Of a stretch of DNA of 64,000 nucleotides, positions 17,244 through 26,057 are shown piece by piece. The stretch covers positions 44,258-108,257 of the forward strand of contig JAJEGM010000020.1 of the NCBI GenBank assembly GCA_022819825.1, written 5' to 3'. The stretch comes from Acidimicrobiia bacterium (lineage in GTDB: Bacteria > Actinomycetota > Acidimicrobiia > Acidimicrobiales > Bin134). A program made the translations under genes and the position numbers. The stretch's first letter is position 1. Each line of letters begins with the position of its first letter. The notes below the pieces were generated by a model, which did not search any database, had not been told where the DNA came from, and saw only the letters and a program-made list of their open reading frames with translations.

Positions 17244-18057
17244 ACAACAGCCCGAGGGCGAGACTTACACCCACGGTTACCACCAGGTAATCGTGGGATG
17301 GCACTCCCGGCGCACTGCCGAGACTTGCGCGGCCTTCTTGTTGCCTCAACTGCGGCCCGATGCCGAGGTGCTCGATATCGGTTGCGGCTCAGGCACCATC
17401 ACCGCCGGCTTGGCCCGCCGCGCTGGCCGGGTGGTGGGCCTTGACTTGTCGGCTGACGTGGTGGACGCGGCCCGTGCCCATGCCGACGACTGCGGCCTGT
17501 CCAACGCTTCCTTTGAGATCGGGTCGGTCTACGAGCTGCCGTGGAATGACTCCAGCTTCGACGTGGTGTACGCCCACCAGGTGCTCCAGCACCTTTCCGA
17601 TCCGGTCCGGGCCTTGCGGGAGGCCCGGCGAGTACTGCGGTCCGGCGGGCTGGTGGCCGTGCGCGACTCCGACTACGCCACCATGATCCACGCTCCCGTG
17701 TTCCCGGCCATCGAGCGCTGGCGGGACCTCTACCATCAGGTTGCGACCGCCAACGGCGGTGAGGCCGACGCCGGTCGCTATCTGCTGTCGTGGGCAATTG
17801 AAGCCGGTTTCACCGACATCGAGACCACTGCCACTACCACCGCCCACACCGACCACGAGGGTCGGACTGTGTGGGGCGAGATGTGGGCAGTGCGGGCAAT
17901 TGAAAGCGACTTCGCCGAACACGCAGTCAACAACGGATTCGCCACCCGCGATGAACTAAAGGAAATCTCCGACGCCTTCCGCCAATGGGCCATCCAGCCC
18001 GACGGCTTCTGGGCCTGGGTGAACGGCGAGGTGATCGGGGTCTGCCCACCTGATTGA
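17236..18057 (+). CDS. SAM-dependent methyltransferase (UbiE-like)
   Basis: A 273-residue class I methyltransferase. Motif I reads VLDIGCGSGTITAGL, followed by VVGLDLSADVV, then the post-motifs FDVVYAHQVLQHL and GGLVAVRDSDY. The start is TTG at 17236, overlapping the end of the P450 gene by 8 nt; no ATG or GTG upstream of motif I fits. The overlap implies coupled translation and a shared pathway with the P450. The target could be a small molecule or lipid. Confidence 0.84.
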   Translation: MAEQQPEGETYTHGYHQVIVGWHSRRTAETCAAFLLPQLRPDAEVLDIGCGSGTITAGLARRAGRVVGLDLSADVVDAARAHADDCGLSNASFEIGSVYELPWNDSSFDVVYAHQVLQHLSDPVRALREARRVLRSGGLVAVRDSDYATMIHAPVFPAIERWRDLYHQVATANGGEADAGRYLLSWAIEAGFTDIETTATTTAHTDHEGRTVWGEMWAVRAIESDFAEHAVNNGFATRDELKEISDAFRQWAIQPDGFWAWVNGEVIGVCPPD

Positions 18058-18067
18058 CAGGCCTCCG

Positions 18068-18997
18068 CTATTCGACCGGCGGGCTCTCGATCAGCTCAAC
18101 GCAAGTGCCGTCGGGGTCCTCGAAGAACAGCGCCCGAAGGTCGGAGGGAAGACCGGGGCCCATTTCCAACTCCACCGGCGGGGAGTAGCAGGCCACCTCG
18201 GCGTCGACCAATGCGGCATAGTCCCTGTCGATGTCGTCGGTGAGCAGGGCCATCCGGAATATGCCCAGCTCATTGGCCTGCCGACGAGCGGTACCGGTGG
18301 GCCGGGGCTGCTTCCACTCCACCAAATCAAGAATGAACCCGGAGGGGTTGGCGTTGGGGGCGCCGATGAACCAGGCATCCCAGGCCACATCTCCGTCCAC
18401 CCGGAACCCTGAGCCCGGCTGAGGCTCAGCCGGGCAAGAACGAATCCGAGCGTTCAGTCCGAGCACGTCGCAGTAGAAGTGGCGAGAGCGCTCCAGGTCG
18501 GAGCAATTGACGTTGACGTGGGCCAACCGTGTGTTGTCCGCCTGCACGAACTGCACCGCGGTCCCATCGGGATCAGAGCATAAGAAGAGCTCAGGAGCCG
18601 ACATTCCCTCGACCCCGAGGTTGACCCGAGCCGGCGGCGACCACACGTCGTGTCCGGCCTCGGTGAGCCGCCGGTGCAAGCCGGCCAAGTCATCGGTGAG
18701 AATGCACAGCCGGCCGAAACCCAGCTCGGTAACAGATGCCGGCGGCGTCCCTGCTGGCCCAGGTACCTGCCACTCCAACAGATCCAGCACCACCCCATCG
18801 AGGGCATCGTCACCCGCCATGATCCAGGCGTCCCACTGCACCTCGTCCAACCCAAACGCCCCACCCGGCTGAGGCCGTTCCGGCTGGGTACGAACCGTGG
18901 TCCGCAACCCCACCAGATCCCGATAGAACTCCAGCGACCGCTCCAGATCAGAGCAGTTCACATTCACATGAAAAAACCGCAGCGGTCCCACAGGCAT
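18068..18997 (-). CDS. Tandem-domain VOC (glyoxalase/bleomycin-resistance) protein
   Basis: A 309-residue protein made of two VOC modules of about 150 residues, at 8-153 and 158-309. The same string VNVNCSDLERS occurs at 11-21 and 161-171, an exact 150-residue offset, so the gene arose by internal duplication. Two fused modules give the pseudo-dimer found in extradiol dioxygenases and some methylmalonyl/lyase enzymes. The ends of each module carry the usual acidic strand (DPDGTAVQF, DPDGTCVEL). Metal-dependent enzyme or binding protein; substrate unknown. Confidence 0.83.
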   Translation of the reverse strand: MPVGPLRFFHVNVNCSDLERSLEFYRDLVGLRTTVRTQPERPQPGGAFGLDEVQWDAWIMAGDDALDGVVLDLLEWQVPGPAGTPPASVTELGFGRLCILTDDLAGLHRRLTEAGHDVWSPPARVNLGVEGMSAPELFLCSDPDGTAVQFVQADNTRLAHVNVNCSDLERSRHFYCDVLGLNARIRSCPAEPQPGSGFRVDGDVAWDAWFIGAPNANPSGFILDLVEWKQPRPTGTARRQANELGIFRMALLTDDIDRDYAALVDAEVACYSPPVELEMGPGLPSDLRALFFEDPDGTCVELIESPPVE

Positions 18998-19143
18998 GCG
19001 GGCTTGACTACCACATCACAGGAGACCGCCTGAAACAGTCCTTCCCCTTCCTATCCCGCAGGGCAGGCGGTATCATGCAGAAAGCAAATCGGCACCGCGG
19101 TCATCGTTGGTGCCCCTCAAAGTCCTTCTGAAGAGAGGGCCCT
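18998..19143. promoter_or_regulatory. Intergenic leader with small hairpin before the 81-residue gene
   Basis: A 146-nt gap. A 6-bp stem GGCACC/GGTGCC pairs at 19091-19096 and 19109-19114. A TATCAT hexamer at 19071-19076 could be a -10 for a transcript with about 65 nt of leader. A clear GAGAGGG Shine-Dalgarno precedes the next ATG. No known RNA family was recognised. Confidence 0.3.
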
Positions 19144-19389
19144 ATGGAAGCCCCCGTCGAAGCAACTTCGACTACCGAGTCCGAACACAGTCCCAGCAGT
19201 AACTCAGCCACCGGTACACCGTGGACCGACGAAGAACTCGAACTGCTCACCGCTGCGGAAGACCAAGAACTGGCAGAGGCCAGAGCTCGCGAAGCCCGCG
19301 GCCTAGAGCCTTACGAGAACTTGATCACCGCAGAGGACTTGCTGGCACGGGCCACCGAGCTACGAGCTATCCAAGACCCGACCTCCTAA
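19144..19389 (+). CDS. Small acidic protein of unknown function
   Basis: An 81-residue, highly acidic, Ser/Thr-rich then helical protein (WTDEELELLTAAEDQELAEA). It has no transmembrane segment and no recognised motif. The ATG has a strong Shine-Dalgarno (GAGAGGG, 4 nt spacing), which is unusual here because many neighbours are leaderless; this supports it as real. It stands alone between two minus-strand VOC genes. Function unknown. Confidence 0.65.
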   Translation: MEAPVEATSTTESEHSPSSNSATGTPWTDEELELLTAAEDQELAEARAREARGLEPYENLITAEDLLARATELRAIQDPTS

Positions 19390-19424
19390 GGCCCACTAGA
19401 TGGCCTGGCGCTATAGCGCAACGA

Positions 19425-19829
19425 TCAGCCCTTGATGGTGAGGAGTTCGAGGAGGTTGCCGTCGGAGTCGCGGAAGTAGACGGACTGGCCGCGTTCGCCG
19501 TTGCTGGCGGGGCGGGGGGCGGGGCCTTCGATGATCTCAACGCCGCAGTCGGCCAGGTGGGCCTGGGCTTCGGCGATGGTGCCGCCCCAGCGGAAGCACA
19601 GGTCTACCGAACCGGGGGTGGGCAGGCGGGCATGGGGAGATGCAGGGGCGGCCGCGGGGTGCACATTGATGCGGTTGGCTCCCACCTGCATCATCACGAT
19701 GGGCATCTTCCCGGCACGGAACTCCTCCAGATACATGGGCTCAGCCCCCAGCACTTCGCCGTAGAAGGCCACGGTGGCCACCACATCGGCCACGGTGATT
19801 GCTAGATGGTCAAATCCCTCAACGCTCAT
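19425..19829 (-). CDS. VOC family (glyoxalase-like) protein
   Basis: A 134-residue single VOC module. It begins FDHLAITVADVVATVAFYGE and ends GQSVYFRDSDGNLLELLTI, with metal-type ligands His8 and the C-terminal Glu in LLELL. It resembles virulence-associated or lactoylglutathione-lyase-like VOC proteins. The ATG at 19829 lies 5 nt after the SDR stop on the same strand, so the two are probably one operon. Substrate unknown. Confidence 0.82.
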   Translation of the reverse strand: MSVEGFDHLAITVADVVATVAFYGEVLGAEPMYLEEFRAGKMPIVMMQVGANRINVHPAAAPASPHARLPTPGSVDLCFRWGGTIAEAQAHLADCGVEIIEGPAPRPASNGERGQSVYFRDSDGNLLELLTIKG

Positions 19830-19834
19830 AGTGC

Positions 19835-20581
19835 CTACCCTCGCATCGGGATGCCCGCGGTGGAGCCCCCGTCGATGATGTACTCGTGGCCAGTCTGGTA
19901 CGACGAGGCGTCTGACACCAGATAGCAAGCCAGATCGGCCACCTCAGAGGCCACCCCGGCCCGACGCAGGGGCACATGGCCAAACAGCTCAGGGCGCCCG
20001 TGGCGGTCGGACGACAACATGGCGGTCTCGATCGGACCGGGGTGGATCGAATTCACCCTGATTCCCCTGGGTCCCAATTCGATTGCTGCCACCTTCGTCA
20101 GCCCCCGCACCGCCCACTTGGTGCCCCCATAGGCCGAATGGTGGGCGATTCCCTCCATGCCGGCGATAGACGAAATGTTGACGATCCCCCCACCGCCGGC
20201 CTCGGCCATGGAATCGGCCACACTCTGGATGCCCAGATAGGTACCCAAGTAGTTCACCTCCCAGATGCGACGCAGGCTCTCGGGGGTCTCATCGGCAATC
20301 GGGGCGGTCCAGTGGATGGCGGCGTTGTTCACCAGCGCCCGCAGCGGCCCCTGCTCCACCGCGGCGGCCACCACCCGGGCCCAATCCTCGGACGAGGACA
20401 CGTCGTGGTGGAGATACACGGCCTGGTCGCCCAACTCGGCGACCACCGCCTCCCCCTCCTCGTCGAGCACGTCGCCCATCACCACGAACGCGCCTTCGGC
20501 GACAAACTTCCGGGCCTCGGCCTCGCCTTGTCCCCGGGCCGCCCCGGTCACGATCGCTACCCGTCCATCGAGACATCCCAT
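19835..20581 (-). CDS. Short-chain dehydrogenase
   Basis: A 248-residue classical SDR (TGAARGQGEAEA at the cofactor site, NNAA in place of NNAG, HSAYGGTK catalytic Tyr/Lys, C-terminal GHEYIIDGGSTAG). Among well-known relatives, 3-alpha/20-beta-hydroxysteroid dehydrogenases have the TGxxRGxG pattern with Gln as here, so a steroid or alicyclic alcohol is a reasonable guess. ATG 20581 is preceded by TAGAAC at 6 nt, an imperfect form of the window's leaderless promoter. Confidence 0.84.
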   Translation of the reverse strand: MGCLDGRVAIVTGAARGQGEAEARKFVAEGAFVVMGDVLDEEGEAVVAELGDQAVYLHHDVSSSEDWARVVAAAVEQGPLRALVNNAAIHWTAPIADETPESLRRIWEVNYLGTYLGIQSVADSMAEAGGGGIVNISSIAGMEGIAHHSAYGGTKWAVRGLTKVAAIELGPRGIRVNSIHPGPIETAMLSSDRHGRPELFGHVPLRRAGVASEVADLACYLVSDASSYQTGHEYIIDGGSTAGIPMRG

Positions 20582-20593
20582 GGCGAAGTTCTA

Positions 20594-20625
20594 GCCCAAC
20601 GACCGCTCCTGCCACAGCGTTGGGC
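20594..20625. promoter_or_regulatory. Perfect 8-bp inverted repeat in a divergent promoter
   Basis: GCCCAACG (20594-20601) and CGTTGGGC (20618-20625) are perfect complements with a 16-nt spacer. They sit between the start of the SDR (minus) and the TAGAGT -10 of the gene at 20644. Placement fits a repressor operator for both directions. Confidence 0.45.
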
Positions 20626-20643
20626 CGGGGATAGAGTGAATCT

Positions 20644-21018
20644 GTGGCGGCATCGCTGCTGGCAATCGCCATTGCACTCGCTCACGGGCTGTTGTGCGGA
20701 TTCCTCATTGTAGGCGCCCCTCTGGCCGCCCACAGGCCCCGGCTCATGAAGTGGTACCTGGTCGCACTGGTGCCGACTGGCGTGGTGAATCTCACCGGGC
20801 AGCCATGCCCGCTCACCGTTTGGGAGAAGCACTTCTGGCGCGTCGCCGGTGAGACTCCGTACCGAGGGGGCTTTATCTCCCAGTACTTCGTCGAGCCGTT
20901 TTTTGCACCCGGACTAAGGCCTGGTGACGAGACCATTCTGCTGTTCAGCGTGGTGGTTTGGTGCCTGTTTTGGCTGGGGTATTCCACCGTCTTGCGTCTG
21001 CGGCTGCGCAGCGGCTGA
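20644..21018 (+). CDS. DUF2784 family membrane protein
   Basis: A 124-residue integral membrane protein with hydrophobic segments at about 5-27, 36-52 and 98-117. The conserved CPLTVWEK segment (residues 55-62) and the following FISQYF are hallmarks of DUF2784, a widespread small membrane family with no established function. The GTG start has TAGAGT exactly 6 nt upstream, so a leaderless transcript is likely. Confidence 0.8.
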   Translation: MAASLLAIAIALAHGLLCGFLIVGAPLAAHRPRLMKWYLVALVPTGVVNLTGQPCPLTVWEKHFWRVAGETPYRGGFISQYFVEPFFAPGLRPGDETILLFSVVVWCLFWLGYSTVLRLRLRSG

Positions 21019-21044
21019 CCTCGGTCCACCATTAGGGTGCGGCC

Positions 21045-22004
21045 ATGCCATACCCACAAGCAGTCTTGGACATCGCCGCTCGCATCAACAACTGGGGGCG
21101 CTGGGGTGAAGACGACCAGATCGGCACGCTCAATTTCCTCACCGATGAGGTGGTGAAGGAGGCGGCGCAGTGCATACGGACCGGCAAGCGCATCTCGCTG
21201 GCCTATCCCCTGCACAAAGACGGCCTCCAAACCGGCGTCATCCCCGGTCGGGTGAATCCGCTGAAAACCATGGTGTCGCTCAACCACGGCATGCTGGGCG
21301 ACCCCGACATGTTCCACACCAGCGACGACGTGGTCACCATGGGACTGCAATGCGCCACCCACTGGGACGGGCTCTGCCACGCCATGTATGGAGGCAAGCT
21401 CTACAACGGCCACGACGCCTCCACTATCACCGAGTGGGGAGCGTCGGTGTGCGGCATCGAGCAGGTCAAGAGCCTCACCGGGCGGGGCGTGCTACTGGAC
21501 ATCGCCAAGCTCCACGGGGTGGATGTGCTGGAGCCGGGCCACGCCATCGGCTACGACGACCTGACCAACGCGGCTGAGGCCCAAGGCGTCGAGATCCGCA
21601 CCGGCGACATCATCCTGGTCCGCACCGGTCTATTCGCATACGCCAAGGCCGGCGACCTGGACAATTACTACGGAGAGCCCATCCCCGAGATGGGGATCGT
21701 GCGCTCCGCCGGCATCGGCGTGACCGCCTGCGAGTGGTTCTACGACAACAACATCGCCGCGGTGGCCACCGACAACATCGTGTTCGAGGTGCTTCCCTAC
21801 GACCCGGCCTTCGAAGGGGCGATTATCGCCATCCACTGCCTCAACCTGGTGGACATGGGCCTCACCCAAGGCCAGAACTGGGATTTGGAGGAGCTGGCCG
21901 CCGACTGCGCCGCCGACGGCCAGTATGACTTCTTCCTGGAAGCCTCCCCCCAGCCCTTCGTCGGCGGCCTTGGCTCGCCGGTCAACCCAGTGGCCATCAA
22001 GTAA
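21045..22004 (+). CDS. Cyclase family (kynurenine formamidase-like) metal hydrolase
   Basis: A 319-residue member of the metal-dependent cyclase/KynB superfamily, which hydrolyses or cyclises amide, ester or lactone bonds. The metal-binding motif is CATHWDGLCH with His106, Asp108 and His112. The long-form length with the opening NNWGRWGEDDQIGTLN marks the subgroup often found in aromatic or acyl-CoA gene regions. TAGGGT is 6 nt before the ATG. It converges with the exporter at 22012. Substrate unknown. Confidence 0.86.
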   Translation: MPYPQAVLDIAARINNWGRWGEDDQIGTLNFLTDEVVKEAAQCIRTGKRISLAYPLHKDGLQTGVIPGRVNPLKTMVSLNHGMLGDPDMFHTSDDVVTMGLQCATHWDGLCHAMYGGKLYNGHDASTITEWGASVCGIEQVKSLTGRGVLLDIAKLHGVDVLEPGHAIGYDDLTNAAEAQGVEIRTGDIILVRTGLFAYAKAGDLDNYYGEPIPEMGIVRSAGIGVTACEWFYDNNIAAVATDNIVFEVLPYDPAFEGAIIAIHCLNLVDMGLTQGQNWDLEELAADCAADGQYDFFLEASPQPFVGGLGSPVNPVAIK

Positions 22005-22011
22005 CCCGCGA

Positions 22012-23604
22012 TCAGCCGACCGGCGGAGATTCCCGGAGGGCGGCGGCTTCGGCGCGCTCCTCTTCGGAGCGGATCTCTTGGCGAAGCGGGATCTGTCGTA
22101 CCAACAGCGCGGCCAAGATTCCTACGGCGATGACCGGTGCTCCGAAGATGAAACAGCGACCCACCCCCACCGTGAAGGACTCGAGCACCGCGTCCACTAT
22201 CGAGGGATCTTGAATGGCCCGGATCTGCTGGGGGCTGCCCAACAGCTTGTCGGGATCGGGCAGGGCGGCCAACTGCTCGGGGGTGACCTTCGACTCCAGG
22301 GAGGACTGGAGTCCGTTGGCGTAGATGGCGCCCATGACGGCCGCGCCGATAGTGCCTCCTAGCGAACGCACGAAGTTGGTGGCCGCCGACACCATGCCGA
22401 TGTCGCGGTGAGGGCTGGCGTTCTGCACGACAAGCACCAACACCGGCATGGTCATCCCCAGCCCCAAACCGATTACGAACACCATGACACCCACCTGAAC
22501 CTGAGTGGTGTCCCGGCCCAAGAACAAGGCCAATAGCGACATACCCACCGTCATGAGCACGGTTCCGAGCACGATGAACACCTTGTAGTTCCCAAACCGG
22601 GTGAGCATCTTGCCCGACAACACCGACGTGAAGATGATGCCGATGAACATGGGCATCATGTTCAGGCCCGAACCGGTGGCGCTCACTCCCGACACCACCT
22701 GCAAGAAAACCGGGATGAACAGCGTGGCCCCGAACATCACCAGCCCGATGAGCAGCATGACCACCATCGACCAGCGCACGACGTCGTTGGAGTACAGCCG
22801 GGGAGGGAGGATCGGGTCGTCGGCCTTGGTCTCCCACCAGAAGAACGCCGGCAGCAGCACGGCCGACACCGCCAGGATCAGGGCCATCCCCGGCGACGAC
22901 CAGGCCAGCTGGTCTCCCCCAATGCTGAGGGCGATCAGCAACGGGGTGAATCCGGAGATGAGCAACCCCGCCCCCAACCAGTCGATGGGGCGGGACACGA
23001 CGTCGAGGCGCACGTTGAACAGCACCGCGATGGCCGCCATTGAGATCAGGCCCACGGGAATGTTCACGTAGAACACCCAGCGCCAGCTCAGGTGGTCGAC
23101 AAAGAAGCCGCCGATGAGCGGTCCGGCCACGCTGGCCGTGCCGAACGTGGCCGCGATGTAGCCCTGGTAGCGGCCCCGCTCGTTAGGGGCGACGATATCT
23201 CCCACGATGGCCATGGGCAGCGCCAGAAGGCCGCCGCCGGCCAACCCCTGCAAGGCCCGGAACAGCACCAGCTGCAACATGGTCTGCGACAGGCCGGCCA
23301 ACGCCGAGGTGATGATGAAGAAGCCGATGGTGAGCTGGAAGACCAGCTTGCGGCCGTAGATGTCGCTGAGCTTGCCGATGATTGGCGTGGCGATGGTGCC
23401 GGTCAGCAGATAGGAGATGATGATCCACGCCACTTGGTCCTGGCCACCCAGTTCGCCGGCGATAGTGGGTACCGCGGTGGCCAGCACCGAGTTGTCCAAT
23501 GCCGCCAGGAACATGCCCGTCATCAGGGCGATCATGATGATGTGGACTTGACGGGGGGCGAGCTCCTCCGGCTCCACCAACTCGGGATTGAACAAGCGGG
23601 CCAT
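22012..23604 (-). CDS. DHA2-family MFS drug/metabolite exporter (14 TM)
   Basis: A 530-residue EmrB/QacA-type transporter in the cytoplasmic membrane, proton-coupled efflux. Motif A reads [13 protein letters not shown] and motif C, typical of antiporters, reads [19 protein letters not shown]. Fourteen hydrophobic segments can be counted. ATG 23604 (MARLFNPE) or GTG 23610 could be the start; ATG is preferred. It lies 36 nt downstream of the acyl-CoA synthetase on the same strand. The exported compound is unknown. Confidence 0.9.
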   Translation of the reverse strand: MARLFNPELVEPEELAPRQVHIIMIALMTGMFLAALDNSVLATAVPTIAGELGGQDQVAWIIISYLLTGTIATPIIGKLSDIYGRKLVFQLTIGFFIITSALAGLSQTMLQLVLFRALQGLAGGGLLALPMAIVGDIVAPNERGRYQGYIAATFGTASVAGPLIGGFFVDHLSWRWVFYVNIPVGLISMAAIAVLFNVRLDVVSRPIDWLGAGLLISGFTPLLIALSIGGDQLAWSSPGMALILAVSAVLLPAFFWWETKADDPILPPRLYSNDVVRWSMVVMLLIGLVMFGATLFIPVFLQVVSGVSATGSGLNMMPMFIGIIFTSVLSGKMLTRFGNYKVFIVLGTVLMTVGMSLLALFLGRDTTQVQVGVMVFVIGLGLGMTMPVLVLVVQNASPHRDIGMVSAATNFVRSLGGTIGAAVMGAIYANGLQSSLESKVTPEQLAALPDPDKLLGSPQQIRAIQDPSIVDAVLESFTVGVGRCFIFGAPVIAVGILAALLVRQIPLRQEIRSEEERAEAAALRESPPVG

Positions 23605-23640
23605 CAGCACTACCAGTCTTCGGCTACAACCTGCCCACCT

Positions 23641-25206
23641 TCAGATAGACCGGGTCTTGCCCTCCCAGTAGGGGTCCCGCAGGCGGCGCTTGTACAGCTT
23701 GCCGTTGGGATCGCGGGGCATCTCATCAGTGAAGTCGATGGAGCGGGGCCACTTCTGCTTGGCGATCTGATCCCGGAGGAACTCCATGATGGCCCCCCGG
23801 GTGTCGTCGTCGGCAGCCACCCCGGTGGCGGGCTCGATGACCGCCTTGATCTCCTCGCCGGTGTCCTCGTTGGGAATCCCAAACACCGCGGCGTCGCCCA
23901 CCAGCGGGCTCTGGAGCAGGGCGCCCTCGATCTCGGCCGGGTAGATGTTCATCCCGCCCACGATGATCATGTCGTTGGAACGGTCGTTGAGGAATAGGTA
24001 ACCGTCGTCGTTGAAGTAGCCCACGTCGCCCACGGTGAAGAACTCCTCCCCCAAGCGGGCCTTGTCGGTCTTGTCCTTGTCTTTGTAGTACTCAAAGGTC
24101 TGTCCCTGGGGCATCTTCATGTAGATGGTTCCGCTGGCACCGGGAGGCAGGCGGTTGCCGTCGTCGTCCACCACGATGACTTCCGATCCCGGCCATGGGC
24201 GGCCCACCGTGCCGGGGTACTGGCGCCACTCGTCGGGGGGGATGTAGGTGCCGCCGCCCTCGGTGGCCGCGTAGTACTCCCAGATGCAGTCGCCCCACCA
24301 GTCGAGCATCTTCTGCTTGGTCTCCACCGGGCAGGGGGCGGCGGCATGGATCATGCGCCGCAGCGACGACACGTCGTAGCGCTGTTTCACCTCATCTGGT
24401 AGTTGGAGCAGGCGATGGAACATGGTGGGCACCATGTGGCTCTGGGTGACCTTGTAGCGGTCAATGCGCTCCAGCGCCCCCTCGGCGGTCCAGCGGCCCA
24501 TGAGCACCGCGGGATGACCCATGTGCAGCGACGTGGTGGTCCAGATGTTCACCGCGGTGTGGTAGAGCGGGGCCTGCGTGATGTGGACGTTGTCTTGGTG
24601 GGGCATGATGCCAAGCAGCATGAACAGCCCGCCGGAGCCGGCGGCAGACTCGTCGGGGTGGACACCGGGCAGAGCCCGACGCACGCCCTTGGGCCGCCCG
24701 GTGGTGCCCGAGGTGTAGAACATGAACGAGCCGGTGGTGAGGTCGTCGGGCCGGTTGGCAGGCTGGGAGTCAACCAGCTCAGCCAAGGGACGGAAGCCGT
24801 CGATGCTGCCCACTGAGAACCGGTTGGCGGCCGGCACATCGCTCTCCTCCAGCACCCTGGTGGCCTGCGCCGCGAAGTCTTCGTGGACTATGAACGCCTT
24901 GGTCTCGCTGTCGTTGACGATGTAGGCGATCTCGGGGCCGGCCAGGTGCCAGTTCACCGTGGTGAGGTAGAAGCCCCCCTGGTAAGCGGCCAGGGAGACG
25001 GCCGTCTGCTCGATCCCGTTGGGCAGCACGGTGGTCACCTGATCGCCCACCTCAAGCCCAGCAGCCCGCAGACCGTGCACGATGCGGTTGGTCAGCTCGG
25101 CCAGCTCCCGGTAGGTGATCTCGTTGTAGTCGGGGTCTACCACCGCCAGGCGCTCAGGGTCAGCCTCGGCGATCTTCCAGAATCCCAGCACGTCGGTCTC
25201 AGCCAT
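23641..25206 (-). CDS. Acyl-CoA synthetase (AMP-forming, FadD-like)
   Basis: A 521-residue ANL enzyme that activates a carboxylic acid to its CoA thioester. It has the P-loop FYTSGTTGRPKGVRR, YYAATEGGG, VGDVGYFNDDGY, and an intact A10 lysine in DPNGKLYKRRL. This contrasts with the paralogue at 13754-15235. It carries a Shine-Dalgarno GGAGGG that is part of a leader hairpin. Two enoyl-CoA hydratase genes lie upstream on the same strand, so it probably starts a short degradation route. Confidence 0.9.
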   Translation of the reverse strand: MAETDVLGFWKIAEADPERLAVVDPDYNEITYRELAELTNRIVHGLRAAGLEVGDQVTTVLPNGIEQTAVSLAAYQGGFYLTTVNWHLAGPEIAYIVNDSETKAFIVHEDFAAQATRVLEESDVPAANRFSVGSIDGFRPLAELVDSQPANRPDDLTTGSFMFYTSGTTGRPKGVRRALPGVHPDESAAGSGGLFMLLGIMPHQDNVHITQAPLYHTAVNIWTTTSLHMGHPAVLMGRWTAEGALERIDRYKVTQSHMVPTMFHRLLQLPDEVKQRYDVSSLRRMIHAAAPCPVETKQKMLDWWGDCIWEYYAATEGGGTYIPPDEWRQYPGTVGRPWPGSEVIVVDDDGNRLPPGASGTIYMKMPQGQTFEYYKDKDKTDKARLGEEFFTVGDVGYFNDDGYLFLNDRSNDMIIVGGMNIYPAEIEGALLQSPLVGDAAVFGIPNEDTGEEIKAVIEPATGVAADDDTRGAIMEFLRDQIAKQKWPRSIDFTDEMPRDPNGKLYKRRLRDPYWEGKTRSI

Positions 25207-25210
25207 TTGC

Positions 25211-25235
25211 CCTCCAATCGGCGCGCGCTTGGAGG
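25211..25235 (-). promoter_or_regulatory. Leader hairpin that can hide the Shine-Dalgarno of the acyl-CoA synthetase
   Basis: On the minus strand CCTCCAA (25235-25229) pairs perfectly with TTGGAGG (25217-25211), with an 11-nt GC-rich loop. The second arm contains the ribosome binding site GGAGG, 5 nt before the ATG at 25206. Such a stem would lower translation unless opened; no effector is evident. Confidence 0.45.
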
Positions 25236-25272
25236 ATGGTAGGCGCAGTCTGATGAGAGGCCGAAACCGTGC

Positions 25273-26046
25273 TTACATGCCGGTGAAGTCAGGGGGGCGC
25301 TTCTCCATGAAGGCGGAGATGGCCTCCACGTTGGCCGGCGCCCCCATCAGACGGGAGAAGGCGGCGTTCTCCCGCTCGCGTGCCAAGGCCACCCCGTCAT
25401 GCCAGCCGTGGGTGATCAGCACCTTCGACTCCATCAGCGACGACACCGGCAGCGCGGCCAGCTTCTGGGCGTGCGCCATCGTGGTGTCCAGCAGCTCATC
25501 GGGAGGGCACACCTTCCAAACGAGGCCCATTTCCCGGGCCTCCTCCGCGCTGATCCACTCCGCGCTGAGCAGGGTCCACATGGCCTGCTGGCGACCCAGT
25601 AGCAGCGGGAAGGTGTAGCTGCTGGCTGCTTCGGGGGCCACGCCCAAACTGGAGAACGGGCACCGCAACCGGGCCTCCGACGACATGAAGGCCAGATCGG
25701 CGAACCCCAGCATCGTGGCCCCCACCCCTATGGCCAGACCGTTCACCGCGACGATGAACGGCTTGGCGAACGAGTCCATCTGGTCGATCATCCCGGCGAA
25801 CCCATGGACGCCGGGCTCCACGCCGCCCCCGCCGGGATTGCGGGCGCCCATCTCCACCAAGTCGGTGCCGGCGCAGAACGCCCGTCCGTTCCCGGTCAAT
25901 ACCACGACGGCCACATCGGGATCGGCAGCCGCGTCGATCAGTGCTTGAGCGGTGGCGTCGTACAGGGCCTCGCTGAACGCGTTCAGCGCGTCTGGCCGGT
26001 TCAAGGTCAGCAGCCGAACCCGGCCTTGGTCTTCGATCTCAAGCAT
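25273..26046 (-). CDS. Enoyl-CoA hydratase/isomerase (delta3-delta2-enoyl-CoA isomerase-like)
   Basis: A 257-residue crotonase-fold enzyme. The oxyanion-hole segments are AFCAGTDL and VNGLAIGVGATML. The catalytic region reads GVAPEAASSYTFP, where the Glu in PE-AxS matches enoyl-CoA isomerases more than hydratases, so double-bond isomerisation of unsaturated acyl-CoA is likely. The ATG at 26046 is chosen for its Shine-Dalgarno GGAGGG. It follows the second crotonase gene after 11 nt. Confidence 0.88.
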   Translation of the reverse strand: MLEIEDQGRVRLLTLNRPDALNAFSEALYDATAQALIDAAADPDVAVVVLTGNGRAFCAGTDLVEMGARNPGGGGVEPGVHGFAGMIDQMDSFAKPFIVAVNGLAIGVGATMLGFADLAFMSSEARLRCPFSSLGVAPEAASSYTFPLLLGRQQAMWTLLSAEWISAEEAREMGLVWKVCPPDELLDTTMAHAQKLAALPVSSLMESKVLITHGWHDGVALARERENAAFSRLMGAPANVEAISAFMEKRPPDFTGM

Positions 26047-26057
26047 CGACCCTCCTC

